A stretch of 64,000 nucleotides of DNA from Nocardia abscessus (lineage in GTDB: Bacteria > Actinomycetota > Actinomycetes > Mycobacteriales > Mycobacteriaceae), in NCBI RefSeq assembly GCF_015477775.1, contig NZ_JADLQO010000023.1, positions 16,357 to 80,356 on the forward strand, read 5' to 3'. The position numbers and the translations under genes are program-made. This document shows positions 25,414 to 34,976 of this stretch, piece by piece (position 1 is the first letter of the stretch; each line of letters starts with the position of its first letter). The notes beneath the pieces were generated by a model, which was not told the DNA's origin, made no database searches, and worked only from the letters and a program-made list of their open reading frames with translations.

Positions 25414-26535
25414 TCAACGGGAAGGCGTGCGGCGGCTTCGTCGACGGCGAGGCGAGGTGGGGACCAGGGTCGAGGCGGTGGTGTCGAAGTCGATCTGATC
25501 CTTGTGGATCCAGTAGGGCATGACGAATACCAGGCGGGGTATCGCCCGCCCGGCGCCGGTCCACACGACCTTGAAATGGCTGGCGCGTTGGCGAGGAAGC
25601 TGGGTTCGGCCGGTTCCGGTGCCGGTGCGGGGCCTGGCTGGGTCGGTGGCGGCACGGCGCAGCCGTCGCAGGTTGGCGCCGAGACGCCAGCCGACTGCGA
25701 TGAATGTGGTGGTGTGGCGGTTGCGGCCGGGTTTGGCTGCTCGGCGTTTGCGTGTGCGGCGCGTGTCGGCGTCGGGGCGCGGATCGGTGAGGTCGGGTTC
25801 TTTGCTGCACAGGTACAGCAGGCTGCCCAGGACCGGTCTCAGAACCTGTTGCAGGCAGGAGCGGATCGAAGCCTCGCTGCACCTGGCGGCGGTGACTGCG
25901 TCGGCGGACCAGTTGGCGATGCAGCTGTCGAGGAATTCGGCGATGTCGACGCGGTCGGTGCGTAGCGTCATCAGGAACCGATTGACCTCGGGTCCGACGC
26001 CGCTGTTATCGAGGGTCTCCAGCACGGTCGTGATCCCGAGGTAGTCGGGATCGTCGTGGGTGCTACACAGCATTCCGTCCCGGTCGTCGGCGATCCCGTG
26101 GAGCCCGTAGAGGAAGTACCCGAGCAGTCGGGCGGGGCGGTCGTCGGTGGTGCGGCACGGGATGGGGTCGGCGAACACGACCAGCGGGTCGCGGTAGGGC
26201 AACTGGGCCACGATGTCGGTCGGCATCGCTTCGGCTGTCGCGTCGGCACACTCGGCGGCAAGAGTCGGGTCGACCAGACACGCGATTCGTGAGCCCCGCT
26301 GCCATCGAATGCCGACCGCCGCGGTTTGCAGGACATGGTTTCGCTCCGCGGGCGGCAGCAGCGTCCGGCTCGGTGGCGGTGCCTGCCGTATCAGCCGCCC
26401 GGCGGCGATGTGCGACACCGCGTGGGTGTCGCCGAACTGGTCGGCGCAGAATCGCTGTGTGCGCACCACATCCTCGATCACGGTCACCACCGCGGCGGCC
26501 GAGTCGAGCGTGACGGTCGCGCCGTCATCAGCCAT
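25414..26535 (-). CDS. Hypothetical protein, 373 aa
   Basis: Unrecognised. ATG 26535 has AAGGA at 6 nt. The N-terminal 240 residues are a mixed alpha/beta region with a WQRGSRIACLVD and DPLVVFADPIPC pattern; the C-terminal third is basic (RRTRKRRAAKPGRNRHTTTF) and ends with SHFKVVWTGAGR then LVFVMPYWIHKDQ. That ending recalls a tail seen in many phage and plasmid proteins (H..RxxW...I.PY...). Similarity to anti-CRISPR AcrVA2-like proteins was considered only as a weak idea. It lies 71 bp upstream of the DUF932-like gene. Confidence 0.75.
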   Translation of the reverse strand: MADDGATVTLDSAAAVVTVIEDVVRTQRFCADQFGDTHAVSHIAAGRLIRQAPPPSRTLLPPAERNHVLQTAAVGIRWQRGSRIACLVDPTLAAECADATAEAMPTDIVAQLPYRDPLVVFADPIPCRTTDDRPARLLGYFLYGLHGIADDRDGMLCSTHDDPDYLGITTVLETLDNSGVGPEVNRFLMTLRTDRVDIAEFLDSCIANWSADAVTAARCSEASIRSCLQQVLRPVLGSLLYLCSKEPDLTDPRPDADTRRTRKRRAAKPGRNRHTTTFIAVGWRLGANLRRLRRAATDPARPRTGTGTGRTQLPRQRASHFKVVWTGAGRAIPRLVFVMPYWIHKDQIDFDTTASTLVPTSPRRRRSRRTPSR

Positions 26536-26763
26536 GGTCGTTCCTTGCTTCGTACACGAAAAGCGCACCACCACCGAGCGCGGCGAGGCTTCCGGCGGCT
26601 CGGGTGGGAGAGGCGATGAACTGACGGCGAAAGCTGTTGCTGTGGTCGCCTGCTCACCGGGGCCAGTGCGAGCTGTGGTCGTTGTGCGCTTGCCTGATGC
26701 GCGTGGTCGGTGGTGAGGTGTGTTCCGTCCCGGGTGTCGGGACGGAACACACGAGATCAGCGC

Positions 26764-28827
26764 TCAGGCAGCCGTAGCCGGTATGTGCTCACCGGTGGCC
26801 TCGTCCTCGCCACCGATTTCCTCGCCATCGCTGACGAGGTCGGTGTCGAGCTCGGCGACCTCCAAACCAGCGTCTGCGCTTTCCGATTCGATGTCGGTGG
26901 TGGCCTCGTCCTCAGTGGCGGAACCCGCGTCCTCGGTGCCAGTGGCGGCAGCGGGTTCGGTGACGCCCTCGTAGACCTGGTCGGCGGTGAGTTCACCGGT
27001 GAGGATCCGGTCGTAGGGTGCGGCGGAGTATCCGTCGGTGGCCAGCAGACCGATGTAGTCGGCCCACAGGGGTTCGCGTGCTCCCCGCCAGCCCCTGGCC
27101 TTGGCCTCACTGGCCTCGAGATTGGGCAGGATGTCGGCCTCGAGCGCCGCGACGACTCGAACGGCGGTGTAGAGCAGCCCAGCGTTGTCGCGCGCCTGCA
27201 CACCGGCACCTTCGCGAGCGCCGGAGACGTGCGCGCCGAGTTCGGCGGCCAATTGCCGGGCGTGGTAGCGGTCGATGAGATCACCTTTGGCCACGGTGAG
27301 CCCGATCAGCGCGCCCATGCCCGCCGGGATCGTCTTCTTGTTGGTGAACCAGTTCTCGACGATCCACTTGCGTCGGACCTTGGCCGCGGCAACCGATTTC
27401 ATATTCAGCACCCGCGTCCGGTTCATCTTGGCGGCGCGTTCCGCGGCCTCGCGCTCCTCGCGTTCGTAGCGCTGCGCGATCGTCTCCCCGGGCCCGGTGT
27501 CGCCATCGACGGCGTGATCGCTGCCGTCGTCGGGTTCGGTATCGGCGGGCAGTTCGTTCGGGTCGATGGTGAGGTCGGCGGCGTCGAGGTCGAGGCAGAA
27601 GTAGCTGGGCTCGAAAGCTTCTTCCTCGCGCACGTCCCGGATGTGCAGGAGTCCGGGATCGGCGGTCGCTTCAGGGAAGCTGCGGGTGTAGTCGTCGATG
27701 GAGTCGGGGTCGACGGGTTCGCCGGTCTCGGCGTGCACGATCCGCTGGGTGAGCACGACCGCGAACGCGTCCGGGTGTGCCATCGCGTCGGCTTCGCTCG
27801 CGCGCTCACCGGTGGCGGTCAGCAGCATCTCGAGCGGCAGCCAGTTCTCGGGATCGTCCGGGAACTCGGCGAAGACCACGAATCCGCGATCGGCGTAGCT
27901 GGTGGACGCCGTTTCGAGGGCGGCGGCGACACGCTGGCGGGTGGCCTCGGCTTCGGCGGCGGCCGCTTCGGCGGCGGCCCGCGCTTCGTCTTCGGCGACC
28001 ATCTCGGCGAAGACGTGGTCGAACAGGCCGTCCAGCTCGGCCTGGATCAGCCGGGCGGTCTTGTCGGGATCGTCGGCGTAGCGGTCGGCGTCGGCGGCGT
28101 GGAAGATGTCGAACTGGTGACTGAGAACCCGGGCGGTTGCGGTCGCCGAATTCGCGACTTTCCGGTATGCGCGGACTTCTTTGGCCGACATTCCGAGGTT
28201 GGCGCCGATCTCCTTCACGGTGGCCTTGACCTCGAACAGGGCCGCGGCCGCGGCGAGGCGGTCGGCGTCGTCCTGGGTAAGGCGGTATTTGCCGGTGGAG
28301 AACTGCAGGCGCACCCGCTTGATGACGCGCTGCTTCTCGCTGGCGTCGGTGTCGGCAGGCAGGGCGATGATCCACGCCTTGCGGATCTTCTCCTGCGGCT
28401 GGTCGCCGGCGGCGCGCTGCAGCGCGCGGGTCCGGTGCCAGCCGTCCTCGACGACCAGCTGTCCGTCGATGACGCTGACGATGATCGGCAAGTAGTTGCC
28501 ATTGCTGGCCAGATCGGCGTCGAAGTCGGCGTCGTCGGGCTTCTCGGGACGGTTGGGGCCCCGCACGAGCGTGCGTGGATCGGCGAAGTAGCTCGGATAG
28601 GCCGGTTCGAGGTCGGCGAGCACCTCCAAGGCGGTGCGCGGCTCACCGTCGTCGCCGGGAGCGGAGATCTGGTCCGGCTCGGCGGTGTCGTTGTCGGTGG
28701 AGGTGTCGTTGCGATCCTCGTCGGGATGCTCGCGGTCCTCGTCGCTGAAGTGCTCGCCGAGACCGATGCTCTCGGTGGGATCGGTATCCGGTTCGGCCGT
28801 GGTGGCGTCGTCGATGAAGGTAGTCAT
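26764..28827 (-). CDS. Large ParB-like protein, 687 aa
   Basis: ParB/Spo0J-type DNA-binding protein. After a 60-residue acidic leader, the ParB N-terminal module is visible: YLPIIVSVIDGQLVVEDGWH then RTRALQRAA (about residues 110-140, the DGxHR position). A helix-turn-helix, TVKEIGANLGMSAKEVRAYR, follows near residue 210. The middle is an EA-rich coiled coil and the C-terminal 250 residues are unfamiliar, ending in a highly acidic tail. It is far longer than chromosomal ParB (about 300-350 aa), and no ParA is visible. It could act in segregation or as a global regulator. ATG 28827 with GAGG upstream. Confidence 0.82.
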   Translation of the reverse strand: MTTFIDDATTAEPDTDPTESIGLGEHFSDEDREHPDEDRNDTSTDNDTAEPDQISAPGDDGEPRTALEVLADLEPAYPSYFADPRTLVRGPNRPEKPDDADFDADLASNGNYLPIIVSVIDGQLVVEDGWHRTRALQRAAGDQPQEKIRKAWIIALPADTDASEKQRVIKRVRLQFSTGKYRLTQDDADRLAAAAALFEVKATVKEIGANLGMSAKEVRAYRKVANSATATARVLSHQFDIFHAADADRYADDPDKTARLIQAELDGLFDHVFAEMVAEDEARAAAEAAAAEAEATRQRVAAALETASTSYADRGFVVFAEFPDDPENWLPLEMLLTATGERASEADAMAHPDAFAVVLTQRIVHAETGEPVDPDSIDDYTRSFPEATADPGLLHIRDVREEEAFEPSYFCLDLDAADLTIDPNELPADTEPDDGSDHAVDGDTGPGETIAQRYEREEREAAERAAKMNRTRVLNMKSVAAAKVRRKWIVENWFTNKKTIPAGMGALIGLTVAKGDLIDRYHARQLAAELGAHVSGAREGAGVQARDNAGLLYTAVRVVAALEADILPNLEASEAKARGWRGAREPLWADYIGLLATDGYSAAPYDRILTGELTADQVYEGVTEPAAATGTEDAGSATEDEATTDIESESADAGLEVAELDTDLVSDGEEIGGEDEATGEHIPATAA

Positions 28828-29494
28828 CGGTCCTCATTTCCTTCCATTCGGAATAATTCGGGTTGGTGAGCGGGGCGACCGCGCTGTCGCGCCACTCGTG
28901 GGCCGGGGGCAGGGAGATCTCGATAAGGCGCGGTCGTGAGGCGCTCGACGGGGCGTACGGGTCTGCAGAGGGCGAAACTTGTTGCGGGCACCCGGCAACG
29001 CGACTACCGATGGAGGTCATGCCCCTCGCGGAAGCGTTGCTGTGCTCCCATTCGCTTACAGCGCCGGCTTCGCGCACTACCTCGACGAGACCCGGGTCGC
29101 TGTCGTGCGGTCTGTCCGGGCGATGTCGGGCGAGCCAGGTCATGGGGGTGGTTCATCAGGCGTTGTGATCGCAGTGAGCCGAAGAAGCTGGACTTCCAGG
29201 GGCGGTGGTGGCCGTGTTCGGCGCAGGCCAGACGATCGCAGTCATGGTGCGTGGGCCGACATCCGGTCGGTGGTCGCCCGCCTCCGCGCGCCGGATCCGT
29301 ACAGATGTTGTCGGTCTCGACGAGGTGGTGGCGGCGGTGTGGGGCAGGGTGACAGGCGAACGCCTCGCGTTGCGGTACGGCGATAGCATTGAAGCGGATG
29401 TCGTCGACTCGCCTCGAGGATGGTGCGATTGCCGCCGAAGGCGATCTGGGCCGAGACCGATTTCACGATGACACGGTCGCGTCGAGATGGTCGT
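28828..29494. other. Gene-free stretch, 667 bp
   Basis: No intact gene. On the minus strand short coding-like traces appear in different frames (a CDRLACAEHG cysteine/histidine cluster near 29205-29250), suggesting an eroded gene, but I cannot define one. The right end should hold the ParB-like gene's promoter. Confidence 0.35.
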
Positions 29495-30019
29495 TCAGGT
29501 CGTGAGCGCGGAGCTTGCTGGCGGCGCCTGATCACCGGCCGAGAGCGACGGCGACGGGGCTGTCTCATCGGCCCGCGGGTGGGCTCGGCGGCGGGAGAAG
29601 CGCATCAGCAGGGTGAGGACCGCGTTGAGGCGATCGGTGATGGCGTCCACGAGTGCGAACAGTCGTTGCCGGCCGTCCTGTAGTTCGGTGAGATCGGTGA
29701 GGTCGTGGATGCTGGTTAGGCCGGGGTCGGAAACCTGGAACAGGTCATCGACCATCATCGACAGGGTCAATTCGCCGTTGTGGATCAAGAAGCCGTCTTC
29801 GTCGCAGCTGAACGCGGCGAAAACCACCAGGGCGACGTCCTCGATATCCAGCCGCCACAGGTCGCAGGGAGCGGCGTCGATGAGGTCGCGTACGAAAACG
29901 AGTCCGTTGTGGTTATCGGTCGGTTGCCACTGCTCGAGTCGCTGGGCGATCTCGGCCATCGTGCCGCCGTTGTTGAGCTTAGCGGTGATGCGGTCGCGAT
30001 CGTAGATGAGTTCGGGCAT
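29495..30019 (-). CDS. Hypothetical protein, 174 aa
   Basis: Unrecognised. ATG 30019 has AGGA at 6 nt. Mostly acidic and helical, with IAQRLEQWQPTDNHNGLVFV near the N-terminus and VVFAAFSCDEDGFLIHNGEL in the middle; the final 35 residues are basic and low-complexity. The upstream frame to 30148 lacks support. No membrane segment or known motif. It follows the DprA-like gene after 189 bp. Confidence 0.75.
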   Translation of the reverse strand: MPELIYDRDRITAKLNNGGTMAEIAQRLEQWQPTDNHNGLVFVRDLIDAAPCDLWRLDIEDVALVVFAAFSCDEDGFLIHNGELTLSMMVDDLFQVSDPGLTSIHDLTDLTELQDGRQRLFALVDAITDRLNAVLTLLMRFSRRRAHPRADETAPSPSLSAGDQAPPASSALTT

Positions 30020-30208
30020 CAGCGATCCTCTAAGTGCTGTAGGGGCGGATTGGTTGTTCCAGTGCGGCGCTGAGTTGCGAGTTGCGTTGCTGCCACCAGC
30101 TGACACCGGAGCTGGGCGGTGTACTGAACTCGCTTGGCGTTTGTGCACCGGCGAAGAAGGTCGCTTCGGGCGGCGCTGCCGTGTGCGCCAGGCAGGCGGT
30201 GCGCGGGG

Positions 30209-31432
30209 TCAACGCCGACCGCCGGTGGCCGGGTTGTCCTCGTCGCGGAGGTCGACTCGGTGTGTTGTGCCGTGGGAGTCGGTCACGTGGAACACCGTGG
30301 CCCTCAGTTGCTGGGTCTGCTGGATGCGGTGCGCCTCGCGGGCCGCGGCGAGCGGGGTTTCGGCGGTGATCTCGATGTTCCAGGACACCTGGAATTCCTC
30401 GCCATCTGCCGGTGCTCCGAGTCGGGGTCCGTCGCAGCTGGGAGGTCTGCACGGGGTGTGGTCGTCGGCGGGATCCTGGAATGTGGAGTCCTTCGCGGAG
30501 GTGGCTGGGATGCCGCAGGGGGCGGCGGTGATGCCGGCGGGGGAGGTCAGAGGGATAGCGGTGCGGTCGCGGATCATCCGGTTGTTGCCACGGGTGACGG
30601 GGTCGGTTTCCGAGCCTGGGTAGGCGAACACGGGACGCGACAGCCGCCATGCCCACCGGGCAGTGGTGCAGGCGCCACCGCGGTGCAGGGATGTGATGAC
30701 GACGGTGGCGCGTGACAGCGCTGCGACCAATTGAGCCCGATAGTCTCTGCCCAAGCCCGCGAATCGAGTGTCGGGAGGATAGGCGCTGACGATCAGGCCA
30801 CCGGCTTCGAGTTGTTTGTCGAACAGTTCGCGGTGTTGGTGCGGATGCGGATGGTTCGCGCCGCTGGGCTGGATGGTGAGGGTCGGTGCGCCGACGCGCA
30901 GCGCGGTGGCCAGCACACGTGCCCCGGTACCGAATGCGCCGGTGCCGCAGAGGCCCCATCCCTGGCGGTGCAGGTGCTCGACCGTCGCGTCGATGACGTC
31001 GTAGTCGGTGGCCAGGGCGGTACCGACAACGGCGATCGCGCTGTCGGCGACCTCACGCAGAGACGGTGCGCCCCGCACCCACAAGGCCAGCGGCGCAACG
31101 AACTCCGAGTCCGGGTCGGCAACCGGACCTGGAGGCAGCATGTCGGCAGGCCATTCGTCATCATCGGGCGTGACCAGTCGGCCCCCGGCGGCGTAATGGG
31201 ATGCCAACAGCCGCGCCGCGTGGCCGGCAGCGGCGCGTTGCAGGATCGAACGGTCGACACCCACGGCGTTCTTGCGTGCGAGCATCGCCGCGGTGTCGGT
31301 GACGCCGTGTGTGGCGACCAGCTGCCACAACGCGTCCGCCGGTCCGCGGGCGGCCACCGACAACAGAGCCCACGCGAGTCGACGGGGATACTTGGTCGGG
31401 TCACATTCGAGCTGGTACGCAGTGGAATTCAA
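30209..31432 (-). CDS. dprA: DprA/Smf-like protein with an added C-terminal domain, 407 aa
   Basis: SLOG-superfamily protein related to DprA, which binds single-stranded DNA and loads RecA in transformation. The Rossmann signature is visible: SAIAVVGTALATDYD, CGTGAFGTGARVLATAL, GGLIVSAYPPDTRF, and a late NNRMIRD. DprA normally has GS-x-S/GxA motifs in these places, and this copy is divergent. The start is TTG 31432 with AAGGA at 7 nt; no ATG fits. After residue 340 an extra segment occurs (EFQVSWNIEITAETPLAAAR), a ferredoxin-like module common as a stand-alone protein in actinobacteria. The role on a plasmid could be single-strand protection during transfer or sensing a nucleotide signal. Confidence 0.82.
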   Translation of the reverse strand: MNSTAYQLECDPTKYPRRLAWALLSVAARGPADALWQLVATHGVTDTAAMLARKNAVGVDRSILQRAAAGHAARLLASHYAAGGRLVTPDDDEWPADMLPPGPVADPDSEFVAPLALWVRGAPSLREVADSAIAVVGTALATDYDVIDATVEHLHRQGWGLCGTGAFGTGARVLATALRVGAPTLTIQPSGANHPHPHQHRELFDKQLEAGGLIVSAYPPDTRFAGLGRDYRAQLVAALSRATVVITSLHRGGACTTARWAWRLSRPVFAYPGSETDPVTRGNNRMIRDRTAIPLTSPAGITAAPCGIPATSAKDSTFQDPADDHTPCRPPSCDGPRLGAPADGEEFQVSWNIEITAETPLAAAREAHRIQQTQQLRATVFHVTDSHGTTHRVDLRDEDNPATGGRR

Positions 31433-31530
31433 TGGCGTTTCCTTGGGTCGAGGCCGCAGCGGACAACGTCGGCTCACACAGGGCGCAGACCTCACGGCGA
31501 TGCAATGGTGTGAGCTGCGCAGAAGGTGAG

Positions 31531-32856
31531 CTATGCGCGGGCAGCCACCGGCGGTGTCCGCGCCGGGTTGGCGGCGGGAGGCCCGCAGCGGTGGAGGTGG
31601 TCGGCAGCGGTCATGTCGAGTTCACGCAGTTGGTCGGAGGCGTGTGCGGCCCAGTGGTTTTCGAATCGCGGCGGCTGTTTGTCGGCCACCAAGGCGGGAA
31701 TGGCGACGTAGAAGCACTCGACTTGCGGGTATGTGGTCGACTGTGGTGGGCGCTGCGCCAGCCATAGCCGGGTGTGGTGACGGGCGTCGGTGACGGTCGG
31801 GATACCGAGAGATCCCGCGAGCCGCTGCAGCATCTGCTGGGTGTGTTCGCGCGTGCCTCGCAGTGCGACGTCGACTGATCGCCGAGCGGTGGCGGGAGCG
31901 AAGTAGACCCGCCGCAGCCGATACAGCGCCCACGGGCTGTGAAAGATCTCGTTCTCGGCGAGCTCGAGGATCGCGTGCGCACCCGCGGCGCGTAGCCGCT
32001 CGGTCAAGGTGTCCTCCGGGCCGAACAGCCCGGATTTCGCGTTCAGTGCTAGGGTGACGTATTCATCGACGACATGCCGATATGATTCGGAGGGTTCGGC
32101 CTGCAGTCGCGCGAGCTGGTCGGGCCACTCGAGTTTCGATACAAAGCAGCATTCCCGGCACAGCGATTTGGGCCACCACACGCCGAAGAGCTCGTAGAGA
32201 TATTCACGGCAATGCTGCCGCGTCCACCGGACGTCATGGATGGGATAGACCATCTGCCGGTGCCCACCCAGATCGAGGACGGACTCTCGGGCTATCCTAT
32301 TTTCTTCCTCGGCGTTGTAGCCGATCGCATGCAAATACGGCCGGGTCCCGAGTTCACGGTCGCGCCACGTATCCATGGGCCAGCCCTTGAATTTCAATGT
32401 GCATTTCCGTTTTCCGCTGCGCTGCGGCTGGACAGCGTTCGCGCGGTTCTCGTCACTGAGAGCGTAGAAGCCGTGCTTCTTAGCGTCGAAATGCATGCGC
32501 TCCGGCTGGCGGGTGTCCTGCAAGACGACGATTCCGTCCTCATTGCGCGGACCCGCGCGAGCGACCTCGACGGTGCGAATATTGTGGGCCCGGAAAAGAG
32601 GCAGCACGTAACGTTCCACCAGCTCAGCGAGCGAGGTGAACTCGTCACCCGTCTGCGCGGTCACGACAATAAGGTTCGACAGATCCGGCAGCAGGCACGG
32701 GTGCCGGAAAGTCGGGTCCAGTATTGTCCGGACGAGCGCGGCGGTCGACTCGGCACCCATTCCATAAGACCAGACCAGCAGCATCGTCTCGTCATCGGTA
32801 CCACTGCCGGTCCGGGTCGGCACCGCGATATCGAACAACCCATCCAAGTCGGTCAT
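31531..32856 (-). CDS. PAPS-reductase-fold (PP-loop) protein, 441 aa
   Basis: Member of the PP-loop/adenine-nucleotide alpha-hydrolase group that includes PAPS reductase and DndC. The PP-loop-like motif is VWSYGMGAESTAALVRTI near residue 30; IVVTAQTGDEF and GKRKCTLKFKGWPMDTW follow, as in phage PAPS-reductase-like proteins. A cysteine pair, SLCRECCF, lies near residue 230 and may hold iron-sulfur or zinc. It lacks neighbours of sulfur assimilation, so DNA or tRNA modification is more plausible than sulfate reduction. ATG 32856. A second, shorter family member is at 39057. Substrate unknown. Confidence 0.8.
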   Translation of the reverse strand: MTDLDGLFDIAVPTRTGSGTDDETMLLVWSYGMGAESTAALVRTILDPTFRHPCLLPDLSNLIVVTAQTGDEFTSLAELVERYVLPLFRAHNIRTVEVARAGPRNEDGIVVLQDTRQPERMHFDAKKHGFYALSDENRANAVQPQRSGKRKCTLKFKGWPMDTWRDRELGTRPYLHAIGYNAEEENRIARESVLDLGGHRQMVYPIHDVRWTRQHCREYLYELFGVWWPKSLCRECCFVSKLEWPDQLARLQAEPSESYRHVVDEYVTLALNAKSGLFGPEDTLTERLRAAGAHAILELAENEIFHSPWALYRLRRVYFAPATARRSVDVALRGTREHTQQMLQRLAGSLGIPTVTDARHHTRLWLAQRPPQSTTYPQVECFYVAIPALVADKQPPRFENHWAAHASDQLRELDMTAADHLHRCGPPAANPARTPPVAARA

Positions 32857-32939
32857 AATTCATCCCGAGGGTGTAAGTCGCAAAAGGGAGTCGCCGTCAC
32901 ACCTGAACCACTCCGAGCGAAACGGGAGCCGGGAGCGGT

Positions 32940-33926
32940 TCAGGATTCGATGATGATGTTCAGGTCGTCGCGGCCGATGGCGATATCGGCGCCGCCTCCA
33001 GCGTGTTTGATATCGACGATGTCGTAGCAGGCACGGCACACGACACCTGTCGGCGAGTCGGCCGAGCCTTTTCCGTAGGCGTGGCAGCACGGTGTCAGGG
33101 TCACCAGACTCGTGGAGCCGTCGTCGATCACGACGCAGCCCTCTTTGTCCACCCCGACGATCTGGTGAAGCCGATCGGCGATTGTGTTCGGCAGTCGCAG
33201 TGTCGTTTTCATCGGTGAGATTTCCTTGTCCAGAGCAGGTGCGCGATCTGCGCGATGGGCCGCAGTGGTGTCTGTGCGGGGTCGCGAGACGGCGGCGACC
33301 GCGGTGGCGTACGCGGTGGCGAAATGCGCATCGGTGGCGTTGGTGAGAGTGTGGCCGGTGGGGCGGTCGTAGATGCCGATCGACCATGGCCCAGGTGATT
33401 CATCGACTTCGCTGCCGACCAAGCCGGACTCACCATTGGTGGCGTAGAGCTCATGCTGGTCGTCGAGTTCGACCACCAGCCCGGTGAATCCGGCGCCGTG
33501 GCCGGTCACTTCGACACGGGGCGAATGTCCGCGGGCGCGCAGGAACTCGATCTCGCTGGCGTAGATCTGGGCCAGTTCCCGCTTGAAGTCCGCGAGGGTA
33601 GGCCGCACGCGGGCACGGCTGCGGAAGTAGTCGCGCAACGCGTACAGGGCGTTGCGTGCTTCGTCGGGGTAGCGGTGCGGGTCGGCGTCATCGCGCACGA
33701 CGGCGGCCGCGTCGAGCAGCCACTGCGTGTCTTCGATCAGGCGGGTGGTGTGGGCGACATCGATGCCCGCACCCCAGTGCTGCAGAGTTGTGTGCTGTTG
33801 GGCGTACGCGGCGGCGACGGTACGGGACTCGCTGTCGGTGAGGGCGTGGTCACCGTCTCGGCAGGCGGTGAGAACGCGGGCGAGCTCGAGATCGGACGCG
33901 TCGAGTACGTCGGGAGAGTCGGTCAT
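32940..33926 (-). CDS. Hypothetical protein with C-terminal cysteine motif; possible fusion of two genes, 328 aa
   Basis: Unrecognised. ATG 33926 has GAGG at 7 nt. The first 235 residues are helical, then a beta-rich section (TGLVVELDDQHELYATNGES). The final 90 residues begin at an internal ATG (MKTTLRLPNTIADRLHQIVG) that has its own AAGGAA ribosome site and carries PCCHAY then VVCRACYDIV, a probable zinc site. This suggests two once-separate genes now joined in frame, or overlapping starts. No known domain identified. Confidence 0.7.
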   Translation of the reverse strand: MTDSPDVLDASDLELARVLTACRDGDHALTDSESRTVAAAYAQQHTTLQHWGAGIDVAHTTRLIEDTQWLLDAAAVVRDDADPHRYPDEARNALYALRDYFRSRARVRPTLADFKRELAQIYASEIEFLRARGHSPRVEVTGHGAGFTGLVVELDDQHELYATNGESGLVGSEVDESPGPWSIGIYDRPTGHTLTNATDAHFATAYATAVAAVSRPRTDTTAAHRADRAPALDKEISPMKTTLRLPNTIADRLHQIVGVDKEGCVVIDDGSTSLVTLTPCCHAYGKGSADSPTGVVCRACYDIVDIKHAGGGADIAIGRDDLNIIIES

Positions 33927-34022
33927 GGCAGGGCCTCGCAAGTTCAGTGATCGCAGTGTCTGGCCGGCGGGCAGCGATGCACCGCGGGGCGGACCGGCGA
34001 CCGAGATACATCCGATGGGTGG

Positions 34023-34763
34023 TCATTTCGGCATGGCTGCCAGTACGTGCGGTCGGTAGCCTGCGGCGGTCAACTGCCGCAGCAGGGGTGCGGCTTCTTC
34101 GTCGGTGGCGGGCCGTTGCTGGTCGACCCAGGCTGCGTGCACGCGACGGCGGCGACCGTCGGCGGTGAGGGCGTCGTAAAGACGCTGAACGGTCGCAGCT
34201 TGGTCGAGCAGGATCGCGGCGACCTGGTCCAGGTCGAGGTCCCACACGACATACACCGGCCGGCGTGGTGGTGGCGGCTGGTTGGGTGCGGTGTAGGAGT
34301 AGGGAAGCCCTGCCCGTGCACTGTCCTCGGAGGCTGCGTCCCAGCCCTGCCGGTACTGCGTGATGATCTCGGCAACGAGGTCTGGATCGGCCCCCGGGTC
34401 GGTAAGGAACGGAGCGACTTTCTTGTGCAACATCGGGGAGGGGTGCTCGAGACCGGCGTAGAAGCCCTCACGGCCGAGCTGAACCCAGTCGTGGCCGACG
34501 GGGCCGGGTTCGGGTGCGGTGAGCTCGGCCAGCAATTCGGCGATCCGCACGGCGTCGGCTGCCGCGACGTCGATGACGAACCGGAAAGGGCTGCGGTGGA
34601 CATCGACGTGGATGGCGGCGATTCCGGCGACCGGCGGTCGCACCGTGATGGTGTGGTCACCCGGGGCGTAGGTCGCCGAAAGAGCCGCTGCCACGGCACC
34701 TGCGTAGCGGGCGGAGCCTGTGCCCGGCAGGCGATGAGCAGCAGCGGGATCGGTGGCATTCAT
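34023..34763 (-). CDS. Hypothetical protein, 246 aa
   Basis: Unrecognised. ATG 34763 follows AGGAG at 6 nt. The middle looks like an alpha/beta domain (FRFVIDVAAADAVRIAELLA; RPVYVVWDLDLDQVAAILLD) and the C-terminus carries DQQRPATDEEAAPLLRQLTA. A degraded copy of this C-terminal coding segment lies at 36975-37113. Third positions are strongly G/C. It probably belongs to the same minus-strand unit as the next gene at 32940, 96 bp downstream. Confidence 0.75.
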   Translation of the reverse strand: MNATDPAAAHRLPGTGSARYAGAVAAALSATYAPGDHTITVRPPVAGIAAIHVDVHRSPFRFVIDVAAADAVRIAELLAELTAPEPGPVGHDWVQLGREGFYAGLEHPSPMLHKKVAPFLTDPGADPDLVAEIITQYRQGWDAASEDSARAGLPYSYTAPNQPPPPRRPVYVVWDLDLDQVAAILLDQAATVQRLYDALTADGRRRRVHAAWVDQQRPATDEEAAPLLRQLTAAGYRPHVLAAMPK

Positions 34764-34976
34764 GAGGTGCTCCTGACCGCGGTCAGTTCGGGGGTGGCGG
34801 GAGGATCGGCGAGTATGCACGGGTGGGTTGTGTTGGAGAAGGCGGGAAATGGCGCTATAGCTCGTGTGCAGGACCAGTGCGGGAGCTGGATGAGACCGGT
34901 CTGCGCCAGGCCGCTCCGCAGCGGATGCCGGTGAGAACACACCCTGGTCGGGCCGGAAGCGGAGCAGCAACCTGTG

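Noticed and set aside
26710..28869. 719-codon plus-strand open frame
   Set aside because: Antisense to the ParB-like gene; glycine/valine-rich composition typical of high-GC shadows and no ribosome site.
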